Origin: Planctomycetota bacterium
GTDB lineage: Bacteria > Planctomycetota > UBA1135 > GCA-002686595
DNA: 51,276 nt
Direction: 5' to 3'
Assembly (NCBI GenBank): GCA_016872795.1
Contig: VGYZ01000022.1
Coordinates: 1-51,276, forward strand
The notes beneath the pieces were generated by a model. It searched no databases, was not told the origin of the DNA, and was given only the letters and a program-made list of their open reading frames with translations. Each line of letters begins with the position of its first letter. The first letter of the stretch is position 1. Below, piece after piece: positions 26,483-35,714 of this stretch. The position numbers were made by a program, and so were the translations under genes.

Positions 26483-27352
26483 CTACGGGGCGAGCCGGTA
26501 GATCGCGCCCGTTCCGCGGATCACGCAGCCCGCGACTTCGAGCTCGACGAGGGTCGACAGCACATCCGTGAGCGCTCGCCCCGTGCGCTCCGCGAGCTCG
26601 TCCGCGGAGAGCGACTCGCCGCGCAGCGTATCGAGCAGCGCGCAGGTCTCGTCGGGCACGCTGCGGGCCTCGTCGCCGCGGGCGCTGCCCGAAAGCGGCG
26701 CGATCCCGAGCTCGGCGAGCACCTCCTCGGGATCCTCGACCAGCCACGCGCCCTCGCGCAGCAGGCGATGGCAGCCGCGCGCCATCGGATGGTCGACGCG
26801 CCCGGGCAGGGCGTGTACGGAGCGGCCTTGGTCGATCGCCCAGCGCGCCGTGATCAGCGAACCCGACGCGGCCGCGGCCTCGATCACGACCACGGCGCTG
26901 CACAGGCCGGAAATCAGCCGATTGCGCTCGGGGAAGTGGTGGCGCCGCGGCGCGGTGCCGGGCGCGTACTCGCTCAGCAGCAGGCCCTCGAGCGCCATGC
27001 GCTCCGCCAGTGGCCCCGCGGGCCACGGACAGTCCACGCCGCTCCCGAGCACGCCGATCGTGGCGCCGCCGGCCTCGAGCGCAGCCTCGTGGGCCGCCGA
27101 GTCGATGCCGCGCGCGAGGCCGCTCACCACGACCACGCCCGCTCGCGCGAGCGCGCTCGCGAAGCGTCGCGCCTGTCCGTCGCCGTAGGGCGTCGGAGCG
27201 CGCGTGCCGATCACGGCCACGCGGGGCTCGAAGGCGAGCAGCTCGGGCCGTCCGCGCAGCCACAGCTCGCCGGGGCTGGCCTCGATCGTGTCGAGCACGC
27301 TGGGCCAGCCGCGTCCAGAGCGCGTCAGGTACACCAGGTTCGTCGGGGTCAC
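26483..27352 (-). CDS. dprA: DNA-processing protein DprA
   Basis: 289 residues from a GTG at 27352. The Rossmann-like DprA core shows VAVIGTRAPTPYGDGQARRFA, VVVSGLARGIDSAAHEAAL, GVLGSGVDCPWP, FPERNRLISGLCSAVVVIEAAAASGSLITARWA and the segment GRSVHALPG. The C-terminal winged helix (SLSADELAERTGRALTDVLSTL) is present. The N-terminal SAM domain of longer DprA proteins is missing, so this is the short form. It loads RecA on incoming single-stranded DNA during transformation. A TTG 18 bases upstream is an alternative start. Confidence 0.92.
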   Translation of the reverse strand: MTPTNLVYLTRSGRGWPSVLDTIEASPGELWLRGRPELLAFEPRVAVIGTRAPTPYGDGQARRFASALARAGVVVVSGLARGIDSAAHEAALEAGGATIGVLGSGVDCPWPAGPLAERMALEGLLLSEYAPGTAPRRHHFPERNRLISGLCSAVVVIEAAAASGSLITARWAIDQGRSVHALPGRVDHPMARGCHRLLREGAWLVEDPEEVLAELGIAPLSGSARGDEARSVPDETCALLDTLRGESLSADELAERTGRALTDVLSTLVELEVAGCVIRGTGAIYRLAP

Positions 27353-27389
27353 GCCGCCTTCGTCGCTCAAGGCCCCGCCTAGTCGCGCC

Positions 27390-27767
27390 CTATCCGCGGA
27401 ATTCGAGCAACGGCCGCTGCGCCGGATCGAAGGGCGGCTCGGAACCCGGCCGCGCGCGCAGGACGCCCGCGAGGCAGGCCTGCATGCGCGCGAGGAACTG
27501 CGCCACATCGAGGCCGCGGTGGCTCGGTAGGTAGGGGCCGAGGTACTGGCGGTGGCCGCTGTAGAGCTTGCGCGCGCCGTCCGCGTTGCCGAGCGAGTAG
27601 TGGTGCAGCGCGATCGCGGCCTGGATCAGGCCCTTGAAGAAGTCGCTGTCGCGCGCGCTCGCGCTCTCCCAGAGCTCGTCGAGCACCTCGTGCGCCTCGT
27701 GGTACTGCGCGGCGTTGAAGAGCTCCGCGGCGCGCCGCAGCCCCGCCGCGATCTCCGCATCGTTCAC
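27390..27767 (-). CDS. DUF309 family protein
   Basis: 125 residues. The DUF309 signature is clear: AAELFNAAQYHEAHEVLDELWES, then DFFKGLIQAAIALHHYSLGNADGARKLY and a C-terminal YLPSHRGLDVAQFLARM. The fold is a small helical bundle of unknown activity. The GTG start overlaps the stop of the HEAT protein (GTGA), and the gene ends 37 bp before dprA, so the three probably form one transcript. Confidence 0.88.
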   Translation of the reverse strand: MNDAEIAAGLRRAAELFNAAQYHEAHEVLDELWESASARDSDFFKGLIQAAIALHHYSLGNADGARKLYSGHRQYLGPYLPSHRGLDVAQFLARMQACLAGVLRARPGSEPPFDPAQRPLLEFRG

Positions 27768-28561
27768 GAGCCCTTGCCCTCGGGATCGTTCCCGCGCTCG
27801 CCGCGCGGCTTGGCGCGCCCCGGGTCGCTCGGGTTGCCCCAGAACATGTCCCAGCGCCGCTGCATGTCCTTCGGCAGGAGCGGCGCCTGCGCGGCAATCG
27901 CAAGCGTCTTCTTGCGCTCGCTCCAAAAGCCCAGCCAGCGCTCGCGCGCCGTGCCGAGGTCCTCGCCGACGAGCCGCGCGAGCGCCAGCCGGATGGTCTC
28001 GGAGTGAGCGCCGACCTTGTCGTCCGCGGTGCCGCGCGCGAGCTCGACCAGCAGCTCCACCGAGCGCACGCTGCGCACATTCGCGATCGACAGGATGCGC
28101 GCCTCGACCACGCCGTGGGCGCCGTCGATGCCCGCCGCCGCGAGCTTCTCGACCGCGGCCGCGTCGCCGTAGGCGCCGATCGCCTTGACCAGTCGCGCCG
28201 ACAGCTCCGCATCCTTGGCGAGCTTCTTGTCGCGCTCGAGCGCGCCGACGAGCGCCGCGAGCGCTTCCTTGCGCTGCAGCCCGCGCAGCGCCTCGATCGC
28301 CGCTCCCTGCACCTTCGGATCGCCATCGCCGAGCGCCTTCGCGATCGGTTCGACCACGCTCGCGTCCTTCGTGCCCGCCGCCTTCTCGATCGCCGCGACG
28401 CGCTCCTCGCTCTTCCCGCGCGCGAGCGCCGCCCGCAGCTCCGCCAGCGCCGCCTTCACGGCCTCGGCCTGCGCCACCTCCGCCGGCGCACCCTTCTTCT
28501 CCTGCCGCGCCCCCGCGCTCCCCGCGAGCGAGAGCAGCGCGCATCCGACCGCGATCCACAT
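27764..28561 (-). CDS. secreted HEAT-repeat-like protein
   Basis: 265 residues with a short signal peptide (MWIAVGCALLSLAGSAGARQ, cleavage predicted near AGA). About four helical HEAT/armadillo-like repeats follow between residues 55 and 205 (IEKAAGTKDASVVEPIAKAL, IEALRGLQRKEALAALVGAL and similar). The C-terminus contains ERWLGFWSERKK and a basic tail. It is predicted periplasmic, probably a protein-binding scaffold. It is coupled by GTGA to the DUF309 gene. Confidence 0.75.
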   Translation of the reverse strand: MWIAVGCALLSLAGSAGARQEKKGAPAEVAQAEAVKAALAELRAALARGKSEERVAAIEKAAGTKDASVVEPIAKALGDGDPKVQGAAIEALRGLQRKEALAALVGALERDKKLAKDAELSARLVKAIGAYGDAAAVEKLAAAGIDGAHGVVEARILSIANVRSVRSVELLVELARGTADDKVGAHSETIRLALARLVGEDLGTARERWLGFWSERKKTLAIAAQAPLLPKDMQRRWDMFWGNPSDPGRAKPRGERGNDPEGKGS

Positions 28562-28682
28562 GGGCGCATCCTAGCGAGGGCTCGAACTGCGCGATGTGTG
28601 CGGCCCTGTGGAATTCACGCGTCGGGTCGGGTGACCAGGCCGTGCGCGGCCGCGCGGGCGAGAGGTGGGCTAGGCTCGCGGC

Positions 28683-29333
28683 GTGAGGTCGTCCGACACG
28701 AGCCCGGAGGTCCAGGCGCGCATGGATGCGTGGTATCGCTCGCTCACGCCGACCGAGCGCGGCGAGCTGCTGCGCGATGCCTGCCGGGCGGGGCGCGAGC
28801 TGCAGCTTGCCGGCGTGCGCTATCTGCTCGGTGGATCGATGGCCGTGTCGGTCTGGAGCGAGCCGCGCTTCACGCGCGATGTCGACATGGTCGCCGATCT
28901 GGAGGAGCGACATGTAGGTCCTTTGATCTCTGCCTTGGGCGATCGCTGGTATGCGGACGAACAGCTCATCCGAAGTGCCATCGCGACGCGCTCTTCGTTC
29001 AACCTGATTCGCTTTTGCCGCATGGTCAAGGTCAATGTGTTCGTGCCACCCCGGGCCGGTCATCACGCCGCGAAATGGAGCCGCGCCCGCGTCGTGCTGC
29101 TTTCGCGCGAGGGTACGCGCCCGGTGTCCACGACATCCGCGGAGGACATGCTGATCCAAAAGCTCGTCTGGTTCCGCGAAGGAGGCGAGGTGAGCGAGTT
29201 GCAGTGGCGCGATGTGACCGGGCTCGTTCGCACTCTCGGAGAAGAACTCGATTGGAGCTATCTGCGGGACTGGTCTGCGCAACTCGCGCTCGGTGAGCTG
29301 CTGGAACGCGCACGCCGCGAAGCGGGGAAGTGA
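28683..29333 (+). CDS. stand-alone nucleotidyltransferase-superfamily protein
   Basis: 216 residues. The segment YLLGGSMAVSVW followed by RFTRDVDMVADL is the GG...T.D.D pattern of Pol-beta-like nucleotidyltransferases of the AbiEii/MNT/DUF6036 kind. Further on are VKVNVFVPP and TTSAEDMLIQKLVWF, typical of these small predicted transferases. Its DNA looks less GC-rich than its neighbours (for example 28960-29050), suggesting transfer. The start is a GTG at 28683; an ATG at 28723 would break the frame, so the GTG is retained. No antitoxin-like partner is adjacent. A toxin or phage-defence role is possible but unsupported. Confidence 0.75.
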   Translation: MRSSDTSPEVQARMDAWYRSLTPTERGELLRDACRAGRELQLAGVRYLLGGSMAVSVWSEPRFTRDVDMVADLEERHVGPLISALGDRWYADEQLIRSAIATRSSFNLIRFCRMVKVNVFVPPRAGHHAAKWSRARVVLLSREGTRPVSTTSAEDMLIQKLVWFREGGEVSELQWRDVTGLVRTLGEELDWSYLRDWSAQLALGELLERARREAGK

Positions 29334-29520
29334 AGCAGAGCGCAGCCTGCATCCGGCGGCATCCGCGCTCCCCCATCCCGTCTCGGAAGCCGCCGTCGGA
29401 AGGAATGGGTGAGCCGAGCCCTCGGGTCTCCCCGGGTGCTTGCGGAGAGCTCCGAGCCAGAGCTTCAGGACTCACGCGGCGGAAGGCGGGCCGAGGGAGC
29501 GGGCCTTGGGAGCGGGTAGG

Positions 29521-31425
29521 ATGCGGGGGATGTGGGCGGCGATCGTGGTCGGGCTGGCGCTGGCGGCGCAGTCGGTCGAGCGACGGGCGGCGGCGCCGGA
29601 GGAGGCGGCGCGCTCGGGCGTGGTGATGACGATCGATGGGCAGCCGGTGACCGCCGACGAATACGGGCGCTGGATGATCGACCTGTACGCGTCGCGGCAG
29701 GGCAAGCGCTTCGCGGAGCAGTGGCTCGTGCGGCAGGCGGCGCGCGCGGGCGGAGTGGTGCTGCCGGCGGGCGCCGTCGACGCGAAGATCGATGCGGACA
29801 TCGCGACGCGCGTGCAGGGCGCCTTCAAGGGCGACCGCGCGGCGTGGCTCGGCGAGCTCGACCGCACGGGTTGGAGCGAGGGTGGACATCGCGAGCACAT
29901 GCGCGTCGAGGAGGAGCCGTACCAGCTCGCGCGCGAGATGACGCGGCGCGTGCGCAGCGTGCCCGAAGAGCTCGTGGTGCGCGACTGGGAGCACTTCTAC
30001 GGGCCGCAGGGCAAGGAGTACGCGCTGTCGGGAATCCGCATCGAGGTCGCGCTCGAGACGCCGGCGGACAGCGCGCAGCATGTGGTCGAGACGGCGCGGC
30101 GCAAGGTCTTCAACGCGGCGCTCGCGCGGGCGCTCGAAGTGCGCGAGCGCGCGCTCGCGGGCGAGGACTTCGCGGCGCTCGCCCGCGCGGTGTCGGAAGA
30201 CTCGGAGTCGCGCGCTCGCGGCGGGCGGCTCGACGCGCAGTTCCGGCCGCCGGGCTGGAACGCGCCGTTCGTCGAGTCGATCCTCGCGCTCGGAGCGGGC
30301 GCGATCTCCCAGCCCATGTACGCCAAGGGCGGCTACTGGATCGTCAAGGTCGAGGGCGTGGTCGAGACGCCGCTCGCGGCGGTGCGAGACGAGCTCGTCG
30401 CGCGGCTCGTCGAGCAGGGCCCCGAGGACTTCGAGGTGGCGAGCACCTGGCGGGCGATCACGGCGGGCATGAAGTTCGAGCTCGCGCCGGGGCTGTTCGA
30501 GGGCCAGAGCTCGATCGAGCGCAACGACTCCGTCACGGGGCTGGTGATCAACGGCCAGCCCGTGTCGCGGGCGGAGTTCGTGACATGGCTCGCGCGCGAC
30601 CGCGGCGAGTACCATGTGCGCGACTTCGCGGAACACTGGTGCGTCGAGCGGCACGCGAGCGAGCTCGGGATCGCGGTCAGCGAAGGCGAGATCGCGACGC
30701 GCATGCGCGAGTTCCAGCAGCTGATGATCGATCGCAGCTACAAGGGCAGTCGCGAAGCGTGGCTCGCCTACATGCAGCGCGCCGGGCGCGACGAGTCCGG
30801 CTGGGGATACGAGTGGCACCGGCGCTTCCGCATCGATCTCCTGTGCGAGAAGATCCTGCTCGCCGAGCGCGTCGTCGACGACAAGGCGGTGCGCGCGCGC
30901 TACGAACTCGAGTACGGCAGCGACGGACGGCGCATCGAGGCGCGCGTGCTGCTCGTGCCGTTCGCGGCGCCCGAGGCGCAGCCGGGCATGCGGCGCGAGC
31001 AGCTCGACGCAGCGCTCGCCGCGGCGCGCGAGGCGGTGCGGTTGCGGGCTGAGAACCTGCGTGCGCGCATCCTCCAGGGCGAGGACTTCGCGCAGCTGGC
31101 GCGCGAGTTTTCGGGCGATGAAGCGACGCGCGCGCGCGGCGGCCGCATCGAAGGTCGCTTCCGCGCGCTCGACTGGCCGACGGAAGCGGGCGCGGCCGTG
31201 CTCGCGCTCGCGCCGGGGCAAATCACAGCGGTGCTCGATGTCGAGCGCGGCTTCGCGTTCTTCGAGGTGCTGTCGGTGCAGTCCGTCCCGTTCGAGACCG
31301 TGGCCGCGGAGCTGCGGCGCGAGCTCGAGAGCGAGCGGCCGGCGCAGGGCGACCTCGCCGGCGTGCGCAACATGCTGGTGCAGAAGGCGCGTATCACCGC
31401 CAGCCCCGGGGTCTACGGAAAGTGA
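29521..31425 (+). CDS. tandem SurA/parvulin-type peptidyl-prolyl isomerase
   Basis: 634 residues with a short N-terminal hydrophobic segment (WAAIVVGLALAAQ) serving as signal or anchor. Two similar modules follow. Each starts with a SurA_N-like part (VMTIDGQPVTADEYGRWMID, then GLVINGQPVSRAEFVTWLAR) and ends with a parvulin-like domain (GEDFAALARAVSEDSESRARGGRLD and GEDFAQLAREFSGDEATRARGGRIE). This is an internal duplication of about 310 residues. It probably acts as a periplasmic chaperone/isomerase for envelope proteins. The ATG at 29521 was chosen; an ATG 9 bases later is equally possible. The following SDR gene overlaps its stop by GTGA. Confidence 0.85.
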   Translation: MRGMWAAIVVGLALAAQSVERRAAAPEEAARSGVVMTIDGQPVTADEYGRWMIDLYASRQGKRFAEQWLVRQAARAGGVVLPAGAVDAKIDADIATRVQGAFKGDRAAWLGELDRTGWSEGGHREHMRVEEEPYQLAREMTRRVRSVPEELVVRDWEHFYGPQGKEYALSGIRIEVALETPADSAQHVVETARRKVFNAALARALEVRERALAGEDFAALARAVSEDSESRARGGRLDAQFRPPGWNAPFVESILALGAGAISQPMYAKGGYWIVKVEGVVETPLAAVRDELVARLVEQGPEDFEVASTWRAITAGMKFELAPGLFEGQSSIERNDSVTGLVINGQPVSRAEFVTWLARDRGEYHVRDFAEHWCVERHASELGIAVSEGEIATRMREFQQLMIDRSYKGSREAWLAYMQRAGRDESGWGYEWHRRFRIDLLCEKILLAERVVDDKAVRARYELEYGSDGRRIEARVLLVPFAAPEAQPGMRREQLDAALAAAREAVRLRAENLRARILQGEDFAQLAREFSGDEATRARGGRIEGRFRALDWPTEAGAAVLALAPGQITAVLDVERGFAFFEVLSVQSVPFETVAAELRRELESERPAQGDLAGVRNMLVQKARITASPGVYGK

Positions 31426-32201
31426 GCGAGATGGGACGCAGCGTGCTGGCGGGTCGGACGGCGATCGTGACGGGCGCTTCGCGCGGGATCGGGCGCGCGG
31501 TGGCGCTCGCGCTCGGCGAGCTGGGCGCGAGGGTGGTGATCACCGCGCGCAGCGACGCGGCGCTCGCACAGACGCGCGCAGAGCTGCGCGCGCGCAAGCT
31601 CGAGGAGCTCGCCCTCGCCGGCGACTTGCGCGAGCGCGCCTTCCTCGAGCGACTCGCGCGCTGCGTGCCGGCCGTCGATGTGCTCGTGCACAACGCCGCG
31701 GCCTTCGCGCCCTACGCGCCGCTCGAGCGCGTCGAGGATGCGGAGTTCGAGCGCGTGCTCGACGTCAACCTGCGCGCCCCGCTGCAGCTCACATCCGCGC
31801 TGATCGCGGGCATGAAGCAGCGCGGCTTCGGGCGCATCGTCGCGCTCGGCACGATCGCGGCGTCCCACGGGGCCGACGGTCAGGTCGCGTATTCGACGGC
31901 CAAGGCCGGCCTCACGGGCTTCATCAAGAGCCTCGCCGTCGAGAGCGCCGATCACGGTGTCACGGCCAATGTCGTCGAGCCCGGACTGATCTCTACCGAG
32001 CGCATCGCCGAGAATGTCGAGCCCGTGTACCAGCGCCGCATCCTCGCCAACACCGCGATCGCGCGCGCCGGAACGCCCGAGGAAGTCGCCGCGCTCGTGG
32101 CGTTCCTGTGCACGCCGTCCGCGGCCTACATCACCGGCGCCGTGCTGCCGGTGAGCGGGGGCTTCGGCGTCGGGCTGTACGCGCGCGAGTCGACGCCCTA
32201 G
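31422..32201 (+). CDS. short-chain dehydrogenase/reductase (FabG-like)
   Basis: 259-residue classical SDR. Cofactor loop TGASRGIGRAVA, VLVHNAAAFAPY, catalytic Ser segment ALGTIAASHG, and YxxxK as VAYSTAKAGLTGFIKSLAVE are all present; the C-terminus has ITGAVLPVSGGFG. It is likely an NADPH-dependent 3-oxoacyl or sugar/alcohol reductase. The GTG at 31422 overlaps the preceding stop; an ATG at 31431 is possible. No fatty acid synthesis genes flank it, so the substrate is open. Confidence 0.88.
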   Translation: MSEMGRSVLAGRTAIVTGASRGIGRAVALALGELGARVVITARSDAALAQTRAELRARKLEELALAGDLRERAFLERLARCVPAVDVLVHNAAAFAPYAPLERVEDAEFERVLDVNLRAPLQLTSALIAGMKQRGFGRIVALGTIAASHGADGQVAYSTAKAGLTGFIKSLAVESADHGVTANVVEPGLISTERIAENVEPVYQRRILANTAIARAGTPEEVAALVAFLCTPSAAYITGAVLPVSGGFGVGLYARESTP

Positions 32202-32219
32202 GGGACCTCGAGCGAGAGC

Positions 32220-32253
32220 GCGGGCCGCCCTCGATCGCTCGAGGGCGGCCCGC
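32220..32253. terminator. strong hairpin between converging genes
   Basis: Perfect 15-bp inverted repeat (32220-32234 and 32239-32253) with a 4-base loop TCGC, lying 18 bp after the SDR stop and 27 bp from the clpC stop on the other strand. It can form in transcripts from both directions. There is no T-run on either side, so it is a hairpin-only terminator or 3-prime end stabiliser. Confidence 0.7.
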
Positions 32254-32280
32254 ATTCGTATCCGAGGGATCTTCCGCGGC

Positions 32281-34836
32281 TCAGGAAGCCGAGCCGACGG
32301 TCTCAGCGTTGGGCGTGTCGAGCGGCTGGAACAGCAGCGCGTCGTTGGCCTCGTTCGGCTTGATCTCGATCACCACGCCACTGCCGGAGGGCGTGCGCAG
32401 GAGCTGCTCGGCGAGCGGGTCCTCGACGAAGCGCTCGATGGCGCGGCGCAGCGGACGGGCACCGTAGTCTTCGTTGAAGCCCTGCTTGATCAGGAACTCC
32501 ATCGCGCTGTCCTTGACCGAGAGGTGGATGCCCTTCTGCTCGAGGCGCTTGTGGACCTCGGCGAGCTGCAGGCCGACGATGCGGCGCAGGTCGTCGGTCG
32601 AGAGCTGGTTGAAGATCAGCATCTCGTCGACGCGGTTGCGGAACTCGGGCCGGAAGTGGCGCTCGACCTCGAACATGACATCGGCCTTCATGCGCTCCCT
32701 GCGGTCCTCGGCGATCTGGTCGCCGGCGACCTTGCCGAAGCCGAGCGAACCACCGGCCCTCATCTGAGCCGAGCCGAGGTTCGAGGTCATGATCAGGATC
32801 ACATTCTTGAAGTCGACATGGCGCCCGAAGGAGTCGGTCAGGCGACCCTCCTCCATGATCTGGAGCAGCATGTTGAAGACATCAGGGTGCGCCTTCTCGA
32901 TCTCGTCGAGCAGCACGACCGAGTAGGGGCGACGGCGCACCTTCTCGGTGAGCTGGCCGCCTTCCTCGTAGCCGACATAACCCGGAGGCGCGCCGACGAG
33001 GCGCGCGGCGTTGTGCTTCTCCATGTACTCGCTCATGTCCATGGTGACCATCGCGTCTTCCGACCCGAACATGAACTTGGCGAGCTGCTTGCAGAGGAAT
33101 GTCTTGCCGACGCCCGAGGGGCCGAGGAAGACGAACGAGCCCATCGGACGGCGCGGATCCTTGAGGCCCGAGCGCGAGCGGCGCACCGCGCGCGCGATGG
33201 CCTTGATCGCGTCGTCTTGATGAATCACGATCTTGCCGAGATCCGCTTCCATCTGGAGCAGGCGCTCGGCCTCGGCCTTCTCGAGGCGCGTCAGCGGGAT
33301 GCCGGTCATCTTGCTGACCGTCTCCGCGATCACATCGACATCGACGGTGCCCTGCTCCTCCTTCGAGGCTTGGGCTTCCTTCCACGCCTTCTGGGTCTCT
33401 TCCTTCTTCTTGCGCAGCTGGTAGGCCGAGTCGCGCAGGTGCGCGGCCTTCTCGAAGTCCTGAGCCGTGACGGCCTCGTCCTTCGAGCGGTCGAGCGCCT
33501 CGATCTCCGCGTTGATGGCCTTGAGCTGCGGCGGCGGCGTCATCGACTTGATGCGCACGCGGGCGCCGGCCTCGTCCATCACATCGATGGCCTTGTCCGG
33601 CAGGAAGCGGTTGGTGATGTAGCGGGTCGAGAGCTCGACCGCGAGCTCGAGCGCGGCGTCCTCGTACTTGACGCGGTGGTGCGCCTCGTAGCGATCGCGC
33701 AGGCCCTTGAGGATCTCGAGCGCCTGAGCGGGAGTCGGCGGCTCGACCACGACCGATTGGAAGCGGCGCTCGAGCGCGCCGTCCTTCTCGATGTGCTTGC
33801 GATATTCGTCGAGCGTCGTGGCACCGATGCACTGGATCTCGCCGCGTGAAAGCGCGGGCTTGAGCACGTTGGACGCGTCGATCGCACCCTCGGCGCCGCC
33901 AGCGCCGACGAGCGTGTGGAGCTCGTCGATGAACAGGATCACATCCTTGACGCGACGGACTTCGGTCATGACGGCCTTGATGCGCTCTTCGAACTGGCCG
34001 CGGTACTTGGTGCCGGCGACCATCAGGGCGAGGTCGAGCACCACCATGCGCTTGCCGCGCAGGATCTCGGGCACTTCGCCGTCGATGATGCGCTGGGCGA
34101 GGCCCTCGACGATGGCGGTCTTGCCGACGCCGGGCTCGCCGAGCAGCACCGGGTTGTTCTTGGTGCGGCGCGAGAGGATCTGGACCACGCGCTCGATCTC
34201 GTGTTCGCGGCCGATCACGGCGTCGAGCTTGCCTTGGCGCGCGAGCTCGGTCAGGTCGCGACCGAAGGCGTCGAGGGCCGGCGTCTTGCTCTTGCCGCCC
34301 GCGCCACCGCCGCCGCCGCTGCCGGAGCCTCCGCTCCCGCGCTCGGGGCCGCTGCCGGAGGACTCACTCGATTCCTCTTCCTCTTCGCTCTCGTCGTTGT
34401 TCGCGCCGAGGACATCGAGCACCTCGTCGCGCACATCCTCGAGCTTGACGCCGAGGTTCATCAGGACTTGGGCGGCGATGCCCTCGTTCTCCTTGATCAA
34501 CCCGAGCAGCAGGTGCTCCGTGCCGATGTAGTTGTGGCCGAGGTTCGAGGCCTCTTCCATCGAGAGCTCGAGCACCTTCTTGGCGCGCGGGGTGAAGGGC
34601 AGCTGGCCCATCGTGACCATCGACGGCCCCGTCTTGACGATCTTCTCGACCTCGGCGCGGATCTTGGTCAGGTCGATGCTCATGTTCTTGAGCACATTGG
34701 CTGCGACGCCCGAGCCTTCCTGAACGAGTCCGAGCAGGATGTGCTCCGTGCCGAGGTACTCGTGATTGAACCGCTGGGCCTCTTGGCGGGCGAGGTTCAT
34801 CACTTTCTTGGCGCGGTCCGTGAAGCGGTCGAACAT
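32281..34836 (-). CDS. clpC: ATP-dependent Clp protease ATP-binding subunit ClpC
   Basis: 851 residues. Two Clp_N repeats lie at about 3-75 and 80-145 ([16 protein letters not shown] and [16 protein letters not shown]). An unusual low-complexity acidic/Ser/Gly linker follows at about 148-185. AAA domain 1 has Walker A GEPGVGKT and [16 protein letters not shown]; a middle UVR-like coiled coil contains [24 protein letters not shown] domain 2 has GPSGVGKT and [14 protein letters not shown]. It unfolds substrates for ClpP. McsA is encoded just upstream on the same strand. No CtsR tandem operator or CIRCE element is visible in the 297 bp upstream. Confidence 0.96.
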   Translation of the reverse strand: MFDRFTDRAKKVMNLARQEAQRFNHEYLGTEHILLGLVQEGSGVAANVLKNMSIDLTKIRAEVEKIVKTGPSMVTMGQLPFTPRAKKVLELSMEEASNLGHNYIGTEHLLLGLIKENEGIAAQVLMNLGVKLEDVRDEVLDVLGANNDESEEEEESSESSGSGPERGSGGSGSGGGGGAGGKSKTPALDAFGRDLTELARQGKLDAVIGREHEIERVVQILSRRTKNNPVLLGEPGVGKTAIVEGLAQRIIDGEVPEILRGKRMVVLDLALMVAGTKYRGQFEERIKAVMTEVRRVKDVILFIDELHTLVGAGGAEGAIDASNVLKPALSRGEIQCIGATTLDEYRKHIEKDGALERRFQSVVVEPPTPAQALEILKGLRDRYEAHHRVKYEDAALELAVELSTRYITNRFLPDKAIDVMDEAGARVRIKSMTPPPQLKAINAEIEALDRSKDEAVTAQDFEKAAHLRDSAYQLRKKKEETQKAWKEAQASKEEQGTVDVDVIAETVSKMTGIPLTRLEKAEAERLLQMEADLGKIVIHQDDAIKAIARAVRRSRSGLKDPRRPMGSFVFLGPSGVGKTFLCKQLAKFMFGSEDAMVTMDMSEYMEKHNAARLVGAPPGYVGYEEGGQLTEKVRRRPYSVVLLDEIEKAHPDVFNMLLQIMEEGRLTDSFGRHVDFKNVILIMTSNLGSAQMRAGGSLGFGKVAGDQIAEDRRERMKADVMFEVERHFRPEFRNRVDEMLIFNQLSTDDLRRIVGLQLAEVHKRLEQKGIHLSVKDSAMEFLIKQGFNEDYGARPLRRAIERFVEDPLAEQLLRTPSGSGVVIEIKPNEANDALLFQPLDTPNAETVGSAS

Positions 34837-35133
34837 GTGAGGGTCTGCTCCGTGCGCTGGCTCGTGCGGGGGCCGGTTCGGAGGGCTCCGTCCCGGGGTC
34901 GGCCCGCGAGCGCGGCGGGCCGACAGAGATGCTTAGTGCCTGTTCATCGGCCTTCAAGGGGCCCGGGGTTGACCGGTGCCGGCCGAAAAACAGCCTCCGC
35001 AGGCCCGATTTCGGGCCCGCGGGGCCTGGATCATGATGGCGTCGGCAGGGCCGACAATTCTACTGCCTCGAGGGGGTGCGTCCGAAGGAGCTGACCTGGC
35101 TCAGGCGCGGCGGCGCGAGCCGGGGCGCGCGGC
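34837..35133. promoter_or_regulatory. intergenic region between mcsA and clpC
   Basis: 297 bp without a gene. On the minus strand a small hairpin (GGCCCG and CGGGCC, 35002-35017, loop ATTT) follows mcsA and may terminate or pause that transcript. Nearer to clpC there is one GGTCAA half-site (34969-34974, minus strand), but no second heptamer, so a CtsR operator is not supported. The clpC promoter presumably lies in the lower-GC stretch at about 34920-34960. Confidence 0.35.
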
Positions 35134-35661
35134 CTACTGGATGGCGCGCAGCTCGTCGCGCAGGCGCGCGGCGGCCTCGTAGGCCTCGTCGCGCACGGCG
35201 GCGTCGAGCGCGCTCTGCAGCTCCTGGATGCGCCTTTCGCGCTGGTGCGTGGGGTCGTTCATGCCCGGCAGGCGGCCGCTGTGCGCCGTGGCGCCGTGGA
35301 TGCGCTCGAGCACCTCGGCGAGCGCCTTGCCGAAGACCTCGTAGTCCTTGGGGCAGCCGAGGCGTTGCAGCGCGCGGAACTCGCGCAGCGTCATGCCGCA
35401 GTCGGGGCAGGCGGTGACCTTCTGGCGCGCCTTGGGCGCGCTCGCCGCGGCAGCCTCGACCGCCTTGAGCATCCCGGCGATGTTGTTCGACAGGGAGGGC
35501 TTGGTCAGGGCTTGGCTCTGGGCGCAGCCCTGGCACAGGTAATGATCGGTCGGCTCGAACTTGTAGACCTCGGTCCCCGAATCGGGGCAGACCTCGAAGT
35601 GCTGGGCGGGGTGGATGACATGCACCGTCGCGGGTTCGAGCTTGCAGTTCTGGCACAGCAT
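35134..35661 (-). CDS. mcsA: McsA-like zinc-finger/UVR protein
   Basis: 175 residues, matching McsA (about 185 in Bacillus). Cysteine pairs are C3/C6 (MLCQNC), C43/C46 (CQGC) and C85/C88 (CPDCGMTLREF). The fourth knuckle seen in Bacillus is reduced to C103 alone (LGCPKDY). The segment EVFGKALAEVLERIHGATAHSGRLPG is characteristic. A UVR motif occupies about 145-172 (IQELQSALDAAVRDEAYEAAARLRDEL). It should help ClpC choose or activate substrates. Its usual partner McsB (protein arginine kinase) is not encoded next to it. Confidence 0.9.
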   Translation of the reverse strand: MLCQNCKLEPATVHVIHPAQHFEVCPDSGTEVYKFEPTDHYLCQGCAQSQALTKPSLSNNIAGMLKAVEAAAASAPKARQKVTACPDCGMTLREFRALQRLGCPKDYEVFGKALAEVLERIHGATAHSGRLPGMNDPTHQRERRIQELQSALDAAVRDEAYEAAARLRDELRAIQ

Positions 35662-35714
35662 GCGTGGCTTGGACTCGGGAGCGAGCGGGGCGCGCGCCGC
35701 GCTCGCGGAAGAGT

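Noticed and set aside
29032-31221. Very long open frames on the strand opposite to known genes (also at 2103-3818, 40923-43157 and 38646-40820)
   Set aside because: They are antisense to well-supported proteins, have Arg/His/Ala-rich sequences without domains, and are expected where third positions are almost always G or C.
34837-34980. CtsR or CIRCE operator upstream of clpC
   Set aside because: Only one GGTCAA half-site is visible and no TTAGCACTC-type inverted repeat.
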